Shown here in pieces: positions 53,292 through 61,880 of a stretch of 64,000 bases of DNA. The notes under the pieces were generated by a model. The model was not told where the DNA came from. It made no database searches and worked only from the letters and a program-made list of their open reading frames with translations. This stretch comes from UBA11855 sp964591705. GTDB lineage: Archaea; Thermoproteota; Bathyarchaeia; Bathyarchaeales; Bathycorpusculaceae. Where the stretch lies: assembly GCA_964591705.1 (NCBI GenBank), contig CAZQCX010000002.1, positions 21,514-85,513 of the forward strand, read 5' to 3'. The position numbers and the translations under genes are program-made. Each line of letters opens with the position of its first letter. Position 1 is the first letter of the stretch.

Positions 53292-54437
53292 TTGAAGAAA
53301 TATTGGTTCCATATTGTTTTGATGGTTTGCATAGCTTTGCCTATTTTGGCGCTTGTTTTTCTGGATTACTTTAACATGGAAGGCTTCAACTGGGGTTACA
53401 ATGCTTTGACTGACGGTTTTGATCCTTGGAGGAACACGTATCTTAACGAGAATTTCAGTTTTGATGTGACGTGGAAGGGAAGGCTATTCTATCTTGTTTT
53501 CTTGTGGTTTCTTGTGATAGAGGCAGCTATGGATTGGGACAAAATCGTTGATTTCCAGCCAAGAAACCGCCGTGTAATCGCTATTTCTCTTGTCGTAGCG
53601 CTGCTTCCCACGTTCTACGTTCTTGCAACCAACTTCTTAGGTTTAGATCTGGAGCTGCTGAAAATAGGGCGCTACTCTTTAAACATTCACTCCTTAAACG
53701 CAGACCTCACGCCTTCAGATTTTCTGCACCTTGGTTGGCCCTTATCAGTGGAATACTTGGTGTTTGCCGTGTTTTTCATGAGCGCCATCCTATTCGCATA
53801 TCACTCCAGAGGCTTGAAGGTTTTCTCCATCTCCTTCGCCCTCGTGGGCGGAATAGGAGTTGCGTATCTGCTTGACACGATTTTCCCATTTGGCGTTTTT
53901 CGTCCCCTTCAAACACTCGCTCTTCCAACTGCCGCTACAACTGCAGCCCTTTTCGATGTTCTAGGCTACAGCGTGATGATGAGTTTCCCAGTTCGCCTCG
54001 GTGAATCATTACTTCCAGGTCTGACAGTCGCGATGGGAGGAAAAACCGCTAGCGTTTCAATTGCCTGGGCGTGCGCGGGTGTTCACAGTCTATTGCTCTA
54101 TATGTTGATAATTTCCGTCTTTTTCAAGAAAACCAATATTTCTGCATTCCGAAAACTGGCGTATTTCATTGTAGGTCTTTTTGGCACTTTCTTCGTTAAT
54201 GTTCTGCGAGTTTTTTCCATCATCATGATCATGTTGGAACATGGAAGTGCTGCTGGCATGAGTTTCCACAATACCTACGGCGAACTGTATTCTTTCATCT
54301 GGATTTTCCTCTTCCTCCTGTTGATTGGAATCATTCAGAGATTCTCCCTGGTGGAGAGAATACAAAACGCTTTTCATAGAGTTAGCTCGTATCTTGGTAA
54401 TGCCAAGAACAAACTCGCTCTGAAGATCAGGATATGA
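53292..54437 (+). CDS. Archaeosortase/exosortase family transpeptidase
   Basis: 381 residues with about eight helices. The catalytic triad of exosortases is readable: Cys261 in IAWACAGVHSLLLYM, Arg306 in FFVNVLRVFSIIMI, His326 in MSFHNTYGELYSFIW. The family removes C-terminal sorting signals and probably attaches surface proteins to lipid. The N-terminal 230 residues are longer than in ArtA, with an extracellular loop (MEGFNWGYNALTDGFDPW). Starts at TTG 53292 by frame; the start is uncertain. A PGF-pre-PGF protein with a tripartite C-terminus is encoded divergently. It is followed seven bases later by the RNase P gene. Confidence 0.88.
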   Translation: MKKYWFHIVLMVCIALPILALVFLDYFNMEGFNWGYNALTDGFDPWRNTYLNENFSFDVTWKGRLFYLVFLWFLVIEAAMDWDKIVDFQPRNRRVIAISLVVALLPTFYVLATNFLGLDLELLKIGRYSLNIHSLNADLTPSDFLHLGWPLSVEYLVFAVFFMSAILFAYHSRGLKVFSISFALVGGIGVAYLLDTIFPFGVFRPLQTLALPTAATTAALFDVLGYSVMMSFPVRLGESLLPGLTVAMGGKTASVSIAWACAGVHSLLLYMLIISVFFKKTNISAFRKLAYFIVGLFGTFFVNVLRVFSIIMIMLEHGSAAGMSFHNTYGELYSFIWIFLFLLLIGIIQRFSLVERIQNAFHRVSSYLGNAKNKLALKIRI

Positions 54438-54444
54438 GTGTATA

Positions 54445-54819
54445 TTGAACCACGGCACAAAACAGATAGCGAGGCATCGCATCCGAATACTCTTCGAGCA
54501 GGCAGCGGCAACTCGAAAAACATACCCTGAACTGTCAAGTCGATATATCACGGCAGCTAGGAAGATCGCTATGTCAGCAAAGATACGTTTGCCAGTTAGC
54601 TATAGACGCCAAATATGCAGAAGTTGCAATTCACTGCTCGTGGCGGGCGACAATTGCCGTGTGCGGATCAACCAGAGAAGAGAAACTCATATAGTTGTAA
54701 CCTGTCTAGACTGTGGCGCCAAAACAAGAGTGCCGTTAAGAAAGAAAAAGGAGAAAGATAGATTTGAGCAATATCAAAACCCGCATGAGACTTCACGTCA
54801 GGCACAAACTCAAAGATGA
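54445..54819 (+). CDS. rnp4: Ribonuclease P protein component 4 (Rpp21)
   Basis: 124 residues. Two N-terminal helices (QIARHRIRILFEQAAATRKT, RYITAARKIAMSAKIRLP) precede a zinc ribbon with CRSC near residue 58 and CLDCG near 87, the Rpp21/Rpr2 layout. With Rpp29 it activates the RNase P RNA for tRNA 5' maturation. The start is TTG 54445. Its last residues (after KEKDRFEQYQ) overlap the YhbY start. Close placement after the archaeosortase suggests cotranscription by chance of insertion. Confidence 0.92.
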   Translation: MNHGTKQIARHRIRILFEQAAATRKTYPELSSRYITAARKIAMSAKIRLPVSYRRQICRSCNSLLVAGDNCRVRINQRRETHIVVTCLDCGAKTRVPLRKKKEKDRFEQYQNPHETSRQAQTQR

Positions 54820-55090
54820 GAACCCAACAGCGTGGATAGGCAAGGACGGTCTAACCCCGCAGGTACTGGTTCAGATCGACAAGCAGTTGGAAAAGAACAA
54901 AATGATCAAAGTCAAAGTACTCAAGACCGCCCTTCAGGAACAAACCGTGGAAGCAATCGCCATGAAGGCGGCTGAACAGACCAATTCATCCTTAGTGGAA
55001 GTGAGAGGGCACGTTTTCATATTGTACAAACGGAGAAAACAAGAGTGTTCTTCATCTGTACATCACCAAGAAGAAACCGGCCGCAGATAG
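54764..55090 (+). CDS. YhbY/CRM-domain RNA-binding protein
   Basis: 108 residues. The KH-like CRM domain is evident: NPTAWIGKDGLTPQVLVQID (with WIGKDG for the usual hIGKxG), KNKMIKVKVLKTALQEQTVE and VEVRGHVFILYKRRK at the end, as in YhbY. It binds pre-ribosomal RNA. In many archaea it follows rnp4 and precedes eS19, as it would here but for an interruption of about 6.8 kb. The start at TTG 54764 overlaps rnp4 by 56 bases; ATG 54785 is an alternative. A non-conserved 15-residue tail follows the domain. Confidence 0.88.
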   Translation: MSNIKTRMRLHVRHKLKDENPTAWIGKDGLTPQVLVQIDKQLEKNKMIKVKVLKTALQEQTVEAIAMKAAEQTNSSLVEVRGHVFILYKRRKQECSSSVHHQEETGRR

Positions 55091-55171
55091 CGTGACAATT
55101 AACAAAATCTCTGCAGAACAATTTATGTTCAGTCAAAACCCATTTCTTGTTCAACTGCACTCCGATCGCAA

Positions 55172-55654
55172 CTATAACGTTGCCAGTTCCCGACTCCTTT
55201 CACTTAGTATCCTGTTGAAACTTGGGTTCACAGGGAAATTCGTGTCATTGATCAGCGCTACCTCAACGCGCTGGATATTTGGCGTCTTCTTGACTTCCTC
55301 TACCAATGTTCTGATGCCTGCCAAGTCTGCAACTGGCGCAATTGCAAGCAGGTCAAAGGGTCCTACTAATTCGGAGATTACCATGATGTTACTTATCTTC
55401 TTGAGAGCTTCTATTACACTCGATTTGCTCTGCTGGGGAGAAATGCCTATCAACAAGAATGCCTTGCCTTGATAACCAATTCTTGAGAGGTCAATCGACA
55501 CCATGATTCGGTGGAAAATCCCTTCTTTTTTCATGCTTTCGTATCTTCTCCCCACGGTGTAAGGAGAGGACCCGAGTTTTCTTGCGATCTCTGCAAAAGA
55601 CGCTTGTGCATCCTTCAGCAGTTCACTCAGTATGAGGTAGTCGAGTCGATCCAC
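55172..55654 (-). CDS. Lrp/AsnC family regulator
   Basis: 160 residues. N-terminal helix-turn-helix (LDYLILSELLKDAQASFAEI, ARKLGSSPYTVGRRYESMKK), then the RAM-like effector domain (VISELVGPFDLLAIAPVADL, LVEEVKKTPNIQRVEVALIN). This is the standard Lrp build that senses amino acids or other small ligands as an octamer or dimer. It is four bases after the second Lrp gene, so both are one operon. The wHTH starts directly at the first Met, as usual. Confidence 0.9.
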   Translation of the reverse strand: MDRLDYLILSELLKDAQASFAEIARKLGSSPYTVGRRYESMKKEGIFHRIMVSIDLSRIGYQGKAFLLIGISPQQSKSSVIEALKKISNIMVISELVGPFDLLAIAPVADLAGIRTLVEEVKKTPNIQRVEVALINDTNFPVNPSFNRILSERSRELATL

Positions 55655-55658
55655 TTCT

Positions 55659-56132
55659 CTATCTTCCTTTAGGTTTTAAATCAATGTTCTCGAATACCAA
55701 CTGTGGCTTACTCGACCAGATGTTGACTGTGACTTTCCTCACTCCGAACCGTTTCTTTACTTCTTGCAGCACTTTGTCTAGGCTATCGATGTTTTTGGAG
55801 TACACCGATGCAGTTAGATCATATGTTCCAATGCTCTTTGATGGTTCGATCAAATCCGTGTTTTTGTCAATGAACTCTATTATTTCATCTTCACTCGAAT
55901 CTGCCTCTATCCCAATGGTTGCTACAATGGGCAATCCAAGCTGAGCTAGGTCAGGGAAGAGGGTTGATCCAGTTATGACGCCAAGAGTCTTCAACCGCTT
56001 GATTCGGTTGAAAATTGAAACGGAAGATATTCCGCATTCCTTGGCAATGACTTTCAATCTCACGCGTGCATCTCTTATCAGAATGTTCAGTATCTTCCGG
56101 TCAATCTCATCAAGGTCAACTACAGTACCCAT
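55659..56132 (-). CDS. Lrp/AsnC family regulator
   Basis: 157 residues. DNA-binding part LDEIDRKILNILIRDARVRL, KVIAKECGISSVSIFNRIKR, followed by TLGVITGSTLFPDLAQLGLP and a RAM-like domain (VATIGIEADSSEDEIIEFID, KSIGTYDLTASVYSKNIDSL). Differs clearly from its neighbour, so the pair is an old duplication or two unrelated Lrp types. Tandem Lrp proteins may form heteromers. They precede the 725-base gap leading to the PQQ-propeller gene, on the opposite strand. Confidence 0.9.
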   Translation of the reverse strand: MGTVVDLDEIDRKILNILIRDARVRLKVIAKECGISSVSIFNRIKRLKTLGVITGSTLFPDLAQLGLPIVATIGIEADSSEDEIIEFIDKNTDLIEPSKSIGTYDLTASVYSKNIDSLDKVLQEVKKRFGVRKVTVNIWSSKPQLVFENIDLKPKGR

Positions 56133-56857
56133 TTTATCTCAAGTTTAGGTTTGCATTATCTCAAATAAAGCTATTTTGGGAAATATAGAGAAACGATGGT
56201 AGACCAGTAAGTTGGATTAGTTGTGCTTTTAGATTCGGCTGCTTTCTATCAATAGCTGGGAATTTCTGATAATCTCCTAGGCAAATGCCCCGAGCCAGCC
56301 CCCATTTGCTAGCAGAAGCATAATGTCAGGAGGTTCAGACCATGTTGGCATCCACAACCTCAGTTTTCACTAACTAGCGCGTTTTGATGCCGTTAACACC
56401 CGCAGAATAAAACCCACATAGACCTTAGTAGAAAGAAAACGTTGAAACATGTGTTTGGAAGATTTGAAAAACCGGGTCGATGGAAGACACCGAGATGTGA
56501 ATACTCCTTTCTCTCATACTGAGCAGCCAACCCCTCAGTCACCCTTTCAGGACCAATGTGGTTCCTTGGCAAAGATGGGCTTAAGTTTTCACCGTCCAAT
56601 GCTGTCTCTTTTCACAAAATTCAACGAGCACTGAGTCACCAAGAGATTGATTGAGGCAAAAGGGTTTTCGACTAGTAATGAGGCAACACTCATGCACTAA
56701 TATCAATTCGTTGTCCATAGTTTGGCTAAGAAAGCATCAGGTTGCTAAATCCATCTGGGATTTCAATCTGATTGATATCGCGAATGCTTAAATAGCGTGC
56801 CTCTGCATAGGTTGTGCTGCGCACAGGAATGTGTGCTAAAATCATGGAGAAAGGAAA
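56133..56857. other. Long intergenic region between lrp pair and PQQ-protein gene
   Basis: 725 bases without a supported gene on either strand. The rightmost 75 bases contain the promoter and Shine-Dalgarno sequence of the PQQ gene; the leftmost part should hold the lrp promoter on the minus strand. No hairpin RNA, tRNA or repeat stands out. Confidence 0.45.
56786..56795 (+). promoter_or_regulatory. Probable TATA box for the PQQ-propeller gene
   Basis: GCTTAAATAG lies 63-72 bases before the ATG at 56858, giving a leader of about 45 bases that includes GGAGAAAGG next to the start codon. Confidence 0.5.
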
Positions 56858-59353
56858 ATGTCGAAAAAGAAGATGATGGCGATTACTCTAATTATTGCTG
56901 CAACCTTCACAATTTCGCTAGTTGCATTACCAGCTGTCAACGCGCAGGCAACTGCAAACAAGAAGACCTACGCCTACATCGGCGCTATCCCTAACCCGGT
57001 GAACGTGGGCGGCGAAACACTGCTCCACCTCGGAATCACAGACGCCATTGGAACTGTAGCCAGCGGTTTTTCAAACTTGACTGTGACGGTCACCAAACCT
57101 GATGGCACAACTGAAACGTTAGGGCCTTTCAGAACTGATTCGACTGGAGGAACAGGCACAGTGTACATCCCATCCATGCTCGGCAACTACACTTTCCAGA
57201 CGAACTTCCCAGAGCAGATCTTCGGAACTACACTGTACAAAGCAAGTACCAGCGAAAAACTAACCTTAATCGTGCAGTCAGAGCCAATAGCGTACTATCC
57301 AGCACACCCACTTCCAACCGAATACTGGACTCGCCCTATAGACCAGCAGCATAGAAGCTGGTACACTGTTGCAGGAAGCTGGCTAACCACTCCGGAAAAC
57401 CTGTATGTCCCCTACAACGAAGGTCCAGAAAGCGCGCATGTTCTTTGGACAAAGCCACTAATTACAGGAGGACTTGTGGGAGGAGACGTGGGCATGGCCG
57501 ATTCAATGAACAATGGAGCTGTAGGATTTGAAACTGGAGACGCCTACCAAGGCAAATGGAGCAGCCGATTCATAATCGCAGGAGTCTTAATCTACACTCA
57601 CCATACAAGCGTCCGCCCGCTAGTATACACCGCTATCAATTTGCGCACAGGCGAAGTCCTCTGGGAAAAAACTTTCCTAGACAACCGAACAATAGCACTG
57701 GCTCAACTGTTCTACTGGCAATCATACAACTACATGGGCACATACGCCTACTTGTGGGTAACCTCGACCGCGTTAGGCACCAACAACTGGGTCGCTTTCG
57801 ATCCATTTGATGGAAACATGCGAATCAACATAACCAACGTGCCCACCGGCACAAACGTAATAGGCGAAAGAGGAGAGATCTACCGCTACTCTGTCAGCAC
57901 AACAGCTGGCACGTTTCTCCTATGGAACATGAGCGCTTTAATATCGATGGAAGGTAGCTTCTTAGGTCCAGGAATCTCAACCTACAATGCTTCAGCAACA
58001 ACTGCAACTGGAGCCTTAACTGCAGCGGCTCAACGCGCATACTCGTTAAACTTCACTTTCCCAACAGGTCTGCCTGGGAGCGTCACACGGGTCTACCTCA
58101 AGGATAGATTCATCGGCGCTAGGATAAACAGCACAGCCGTTGATCTATGGGGAATCAGTCTGAAGCCAGGGCAAGAAGGGCAACTGCTGTTCAAGAACAC
58201 TTGGAACGCGCCAGCTGAATGGCGCGAAGGCAACCTGACCACAAGCGGCTTCGCTGGCGGTTGGACCGGTTGGAGTTTGGAAGACAAAGTGGGCGTCATG
58301 TTCATAAAAGAAACTAGGCAACATTACGCTTTCAGCCTCGAGACAGGACAATACCTGTGGGGCCCAACTGAACCACAGCACTATCTAGACGCAATAGACG
58401 ACTCGGTCGATGACTGCAGAAACATTGCCTTCGGCAAATTCTACTCAGCAAGCGTAGGCGGCATAGTCTATTGCTATGACGTAAAGACAGGCAAGCTGCT
58501 TTGGACATATGAAGCAGACGACCCATACACCGAAATCCTATGGTCCAATAACTGGTGGCTCAAACCAATGTTCTTCACAGACGGCAAAGCATACTTTGGA
58601 CACACCGAACACTCCGCCAACATGCCTATGCCTCGTGGTGCCCCATTCGTATGCCTCAATGCCACAACTGGACAAGTAATATGGCGAGTGAACGGCTTGT
58701 TCCGCCAAACCAGGTGGGGTGCTCGCGGAGTATTGGGTGACAGCGTGATAGCTACAATGGATACATATGACCAGCAGATATGGGCAATAGGGAAGGGACC
58801 AAGCGCTACTACCGTAACCGCTCCTGACATGGGCGTGCCCTTCGGCTCATCTGTAATGATAAGAGGGACAGTCATGGACGTTTCTCCTGGCACAAAGAGC
58901 AACAAGATGCTGCTTCGCTTTCCAAAAGGCGTCCCAGCAGTATCCGACGCTAGTATGAGCGAGTGGATGCTATACGTCTACAAGCAATTTGACCGACCAA
59001 TGAACGCTATCGGCGTTACTGTAACCCTCACCGTCCTTGACTCAAACGGCAACTACAGAGAAATCGGCAAAACAACAAGCTCCGCGGACGGCGTCTTCAA
59101 CTTTGCCTGGACCCCTGACATTCCAGGAGAATTCAAGGTATACGTGTCCTTTGCAGGCTCCGCAGGCTACTACCCATCCAGTGCAGAAACCGCTTTCATC
59201 GTAGATCCAGCACCTGAACCAGAACCTGTCATTGAACCCGAATACAAACCAACAATAGCAGACCTCTATCTGTTGCCTGGAATAGGAGCCATAATCGCAG
59301 CAATCGCCATAGTCGGGATTGTAATAGTGCTGATGCTCAGGAAAAAACAATAA
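56858..59353 (+). CDS. Secreted PQQ-like beta-propeller protein with C-terminal anchor
   Basis: 831 residues. Signal peptide 1-32 (MMAITLIIAATFTISLVALP, AVNAQA), an Ig-like domain at about 40-130 (GGETLLHLGITDAIGTVASG), then the propeller beginning TEYWTRPIDQQHRSWYTVAG. Propeller blades show INLRTGEVLWEKTF, VYCYDVKTGKLLWTYEADDP, CLNATTGQVIWRVNG (the Trp-containing PQQ-repeat motif). A second Ig-like domain (VSPGTKSNKMLLRF to GYYPSSAETAF) leads to a Pro/Glu linker and a C-terminal helix with RKKQ. Probably a surface protein binding a solute or polymer. GGAGAAAGG precedes the ATG. Confidence 0.88.
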   Translation: MSKKKMMAITLIIAATFTISLVALPAVNAQATANKKTYAYIGAIPNPVNVGGETLLHLGITDAIGTVASGFSNLTVTVTKPDGTTETLGPFRTDSTGGTGTVYIPSMLGNYTFQTNFPEQIFGTTLYKASTSEKLTLIVQSEPIAYYPAHPLPTEYWTRPIDQQHRSWYTVAGSWLTTPENLYVPYNEGPESAHVLWTKPLITGGLVGGDVGMADSMNNGAVGFETGDAYQGKWSSRFIIAGVLIYTHHTSVRPLVYTAINLRTGEVLWEKTFLDNRTIALAQLFYWQSYNYMGTYAYLWVTSTALGTNNWVAFDPFDGNMRINITNVPTGTNVIGERGEIYRYSVSTTAGTFLLWNMSALISMEGSFLGPGISTYNASATTATGALTAAAQRAYSLNFTFPTGLPGSVTRVYLKDRFIGARINSTAVDLWGISLKPGQEGQLLFKNTWNAPAEWREGNLTTSGFAGGWTGWSLEDKVGVMFIKETRQHYAFSLETGQYLWGPTEPQHYLDAIDDSVDDCRNIAFGKFYSASVGGIVYCYDVKTGKLLWTYEADDPYTEILWSNNWWLKPMFFTDGKAYFGHTEHSANMPMPRGAPFVCLNATTGQVIWRVNGLFRQTRWGARGVLGDSVIATMDTYDQQIWAIGKGPSATTVTAPDMGVPFGSSVMIRGTVMDVSPGTKSNKMLLRFPKGVPAVSDASMSEWMLYVYKQFDRPMNAIGVTVTLTVLDSNGNYREIGKTTSSADGVFNFAWTPDIPGEFKVYVSFAGSAGYYPSSAETAFIVDPAPEPEPVIEPEYKPTIADLYLLPGIGAIIAAIAIVGIVIVLMLRKKQ

Positions 59354-59391
59354 GCAAGCATGAAAACAAGCTTGCTACTCCCTTTCTTTTT
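59353..59391 (+). terminator. Hairpin and T-tract terminator of the PQQ-protein gene
   Basis: AGCAAGC (59353-59359) pairs with GCTTGCT (59370-59376) around a 10-base loop, followed by a pyrimidine tract CTCCCTTTCTTTTTG. It is the clearest intrinsic-type terminator in the window, right after the stop codon. Confidence 0.7.
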
Positions 59392-59440
59392 GTTTATCAT
59401 TTACTTCGACAAAAGCGAAAGCCAAAGTAAGCGGTGAAGC

Positions 59441-59599
59441 TTAGTGGGCTTCAAGAAAACTCGGTATCAATGCGGTTGCGTCCCTCAAAGTCTCCGTTCT
59501 TGAGAGCTCAGTGTAAGCAACAAACGCTATAGCCAACGCCCGCTCAAATTGAAATCCAGAGTTCTTTTGATAACTAGAAAACAAATATGCATAATGCAC
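59441..59599 (-). CDS. Possible small protein (52 residues) on the minus strand
   Basis: From a GTG at 59599, just after an in-frame stop, to TAA at 59441-59443. Composition is protein-like and helical: HYAYLFSSYQKNSGFQFERA, LAIAFVAYTELSRTETLRDA, TALIPSFLEAH. No ribosome-binding site is seen. It could also be the end of a decayed gene, since frames upstream (59614-59841 minus) are open but look poor. Confidence 0.3.
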   Translation of the reverse strand: MHYAYLFSSYQKNSGFQFERALAIAFVAYTELSRTETLRDATALIPSFLEAH

Positions 59600-59870
59600 T
59601 TAGGGCTGAAAACCTACAGCGTTTTCAATAAGGCTGCTTCTTTTTGACAATAGGCGGAATGCTGCTGGGAACAAACGCCGTTCTTTTCCTCGAAGCAATT
59701 GATCGCAGTAACTCTGTCAGAAAGCTTCCACTCAAAAGACGTGATAAAGGGCAAAATGAAAGACAATTCATCCCCTTTTCTCAACTTCTCACACGCTTGG
59801 AAAAAACGATTAGGTGCCTTGGTCGACTTCAGATTTGGCATCGGATTTAAAAGTCCTCAGCCTCTAATCA

Positions 59871-60356
59871 GTGAAATGTGATGGAATAACCATCAATGGA
59901 GCATTATCACGGATGACAAGAAATATCCTGAACGAAAACCAATTGAGTGCCTCAGCATTTCACACCTATGTCTATCTTGTCAAAGTTGGAAAAGCCGTTG
60001 GAGTGCGGGAGGTCATGCGCGGAGCGAATCTCTCCAGTCCGAGCGTCGCCTATAGGAATCTCCAAAAACTCGTTGAGCTAGATCTCGTACTTAAGGATAA
60101 ATACGGCAACTACGCTGCCTTGGAGAAGGTCGGTCTGAAGGGACAAATATGGATTGGGAAAACCCTTGTGCCACGGTTTTTGGTTTTCGGCTTGATTTTC
60201 TTGGGGTTCGTAATGGCTGAAGTAGCGATATTGGTACCTCACCTACTGCTTCGCGCCTCTATCGAAGGCTCATTCTTGCTTCTAACAACACTGACTGTTG
60301 TTTCTGCAACGATTTTTCTAGTCGAAGGTGTGAGATACAAGAAAATTAGCAAATAG
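59871..60356 (+). CDS. Membrane-bound winged-helix regulator
   Basis: 161 residues. The N-terminal winged helix (about 15-75) reads LSASAFHTYVYLVKVGKAVG, VREVMRGANLSSPSVAYRNL, QKLVELDLVLKDKYGNYAAL. Then two hydrophobic helices (about 102-124 and 135-153), ending in a basic tail RYKKISK. It would sit in the membrane with its DNA-binding part in the cytoplasm, a one-component membrane regulator. The GTG at 59871 is placed about 26 bases after a TATA box (ATTTAAAAG at 59844-59852), so it may be leaderless; ATG 59913 is the alternative. Confidence 0.7.
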   Translation: MKCDGITINGALSRMTRNILNENQLSASAFHTYVYLVKVGKAVGVREVMRGANLSSPSVAYRNLQKLVELDLVLKDKYGNYAALEKVGLKGQIWIGKTLVPRFLVFGLIFLGFVMAEVAILVPHLLLRASIEGSFLLLTTLTVVSATIFLVEGVRYKKISK

Positions 60357-60496
60357 CGATTTTCAATATAAGCGCATCTTATTCCCGTTGGCGCAAGCGG
60401 AAACCGAGTCGCCTAATTTGTGTCAAGCAGCTGCACAACCGCTTTCTTCTTGAAACGATGTTTCCTAACTTGAGAGGGAGGCGTCCTATGCATTCC

Positions 60497-60534
60497 TGTT
60501 CTCGATCAGGAACATCCTGTTCCATGATTAGAAC
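60497..60534 (+). promoter_or_regulatory. Operator candidate with alternating TGTTC/GAACA half-sites
   Basis: TGTTC (60497), GGAACA (60509), TGTTCC (60518) and GAAC (60531) alternate in orientation within 38 bases, forming two overlapping palindromes, e.g. GGAACATCCTGTTCC. The stretch lies between the membrane regulator gene and the membrane protein gene. The adjacent HTH protein is an obvious candidate binder, but that is inference. Confidence 0.45.
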
Positions 60535-60635
60535 TAAATAGCTATGAAAACATATCATGTTCGATCAATGATGATTGAAAGCAAACATCGCTTGCCTTCA
60601 ACTCCATCTTGGGGGCCTCCGCCTAGGTGGTTTGA

Positions 60636-61652
60636 ATGGGAAAACAGTTAGAGCCCCAATCAGGTCTGGTTAGATTCTGGCTCTTCATCGTCGTTTGCGC
60701 GTATTTTGGTTATGCTGTGTACTTCGCCATTTACGGATTACGGTTTAGTTTCGATTTGATCTCTGATCATTACGTCTATAACCTAGTTTCAAAAAATCCC
60801 TGGTGGTGGGCAGTCCTCTACTACGGCAGTGAAGGCATTTCAGGCTCAATTGCCATAGTGCTTCGCGCAATAGGGGGTGCTTTTGCATCATACTCAGCTT
60901 TCATGTTCTGGAGACGAAAAGAGAACGCGCTGTTCCTGGTCAAGGCAAAGATTAGCAAAGCTCTGCTTCTCGAATCGGGTGCCTTCTTGGCTCTGATTCC
61001 CTCAGTAATTGCAGCCTTCGCATATTATTCATCAAGCGAAAATCTCTACTATTTTGATCACACCCCCGGGCAGCTCTTACTATTCGGCACCGCCATACCT
61101 TGCCTTGCCACGGTAATGATCATTCCGCCACTCCTATTGAAGTTGAGAACAACAATAACCAGAGGATATCCAACTTCAGAAATCATTAGATGGGGCTGCG
61201 TAACCAGCGTCGCCTATCTCTATGTGGTTTTTTGGTTCAACTATTCTATGCTTTGGGCAGCAACAATGGTTCCTTATCCACGCTCCCAACAGCAATATGG
61301 CTTGAATTTTCTGTTTGAACCAGCAAACTTCGCAAGTTTTGTAGTCACAGTCTTCGGTCTTATGGCGATAGCAACCTTAGCCTTAGCTTCGGTCCTTCGC
61401 GTTGTAAGAAGACAATCAACCAGCTTGAATCTGAATCATGTAGGCACCGTTGTCCTAGCCTTCGGAGGCTATTTTGTCTTCAACACAGTTTTCTATTTTC
61501 TTACGGGCGGTTATGAAACACACCCAAGCGTGTGGTACGAAGTGATAGGACCGCTTCATAATCCCTATCTGTGGTGTGCATTTTTTGTGCTTCTGGGTTC
61601 AGCAGTACTGATCTACGGTCACAACGCCAAAAGATCGCAGATCCAAAGCTAA
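60636..61652 (+). CDS. Polytopic membrane protein, unknown
   Basis: 338 residues with about eight hydrophobic helices. Extracellular loop segments include WWWAVLYYGSEGISGSIAIV and MVPYPRSQQQYGLNFLFEPA. No motif that I recognise. Starts with GGTGG five bases before the ATG. Its upstream DNA contains the half-site cluster at 60497-60534; it therefore looks like the target gene of the membrane-bound HTH protein encoded just before it. A short basic C-terminus (GHNAKRSQIQS) faces the cytoplasm. Confidence 0.7.
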   Translation: MGKQLEPQSGLVRFWLFIVVCAYFGYAVYFAIYGLRFSFDLISDHYVYNLVSKNPWWWAVLYYGSEGISGSIAIVLRAIGGAFASYSAFMFWRRKENALFLVKAKISKALLLESGAFLALIPSVIAAFAYYSSSENLYYFDHTPGQLLLFGTAIPCLATVMIIPPLLLKLRTTITRGYPTSEIIRWGCVTSVAYLYVVFWFNYSMLWAATMVPYPRSQQQYGLNFLFEPANFASFVVTVFGLMAIATLALASVLRVVRRQSTSLNLNHVGTVVLAFGGYFVFNTVFYFLTGGYETHPSVWYEVIGPLHNPYLWCAFFVLLGSAVLIYGHNAKRSQIQS

Positions 61653-61822
61653 GGCAAGAATGCAGTTCACAAGACCACCAGAAACCGGACAAGAGAAACC
61701 CGCGATTGTTACTGGACAACTGGACGACCAAGGAAAGAAATGCTAACGGAACCTCTCCCACTCCAAAAAAGGAAAAAAATAGCGCGAATTTGTCAGGAAA
61801 GGATGATTTTGGCTCCCAGAGA

Positions 61823-61832
61823 ATATTTATAT
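61823..61832 (+). promoter_or_regulatory. Probable TATA box for the eS19 operon
   Basis: ATATTTATAT lies 49-58 bases upstream of the TTG start of the eS19 gene (61881), with AGGAAAACTTACAGGAAAC between. Confidence 0.45.
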
Positions 61833-61880
61833 TGGGCTTCATGATTTTACTGCAAGGAAAACTTACAGGAAACATCAAAC

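Noticed and set aside
59614..59841. 75-codon minus-strand frame before the membrane HTH gene
   Set aside because: Composition poor, no motif, and the plus strand here probably carries only promoter sequence.
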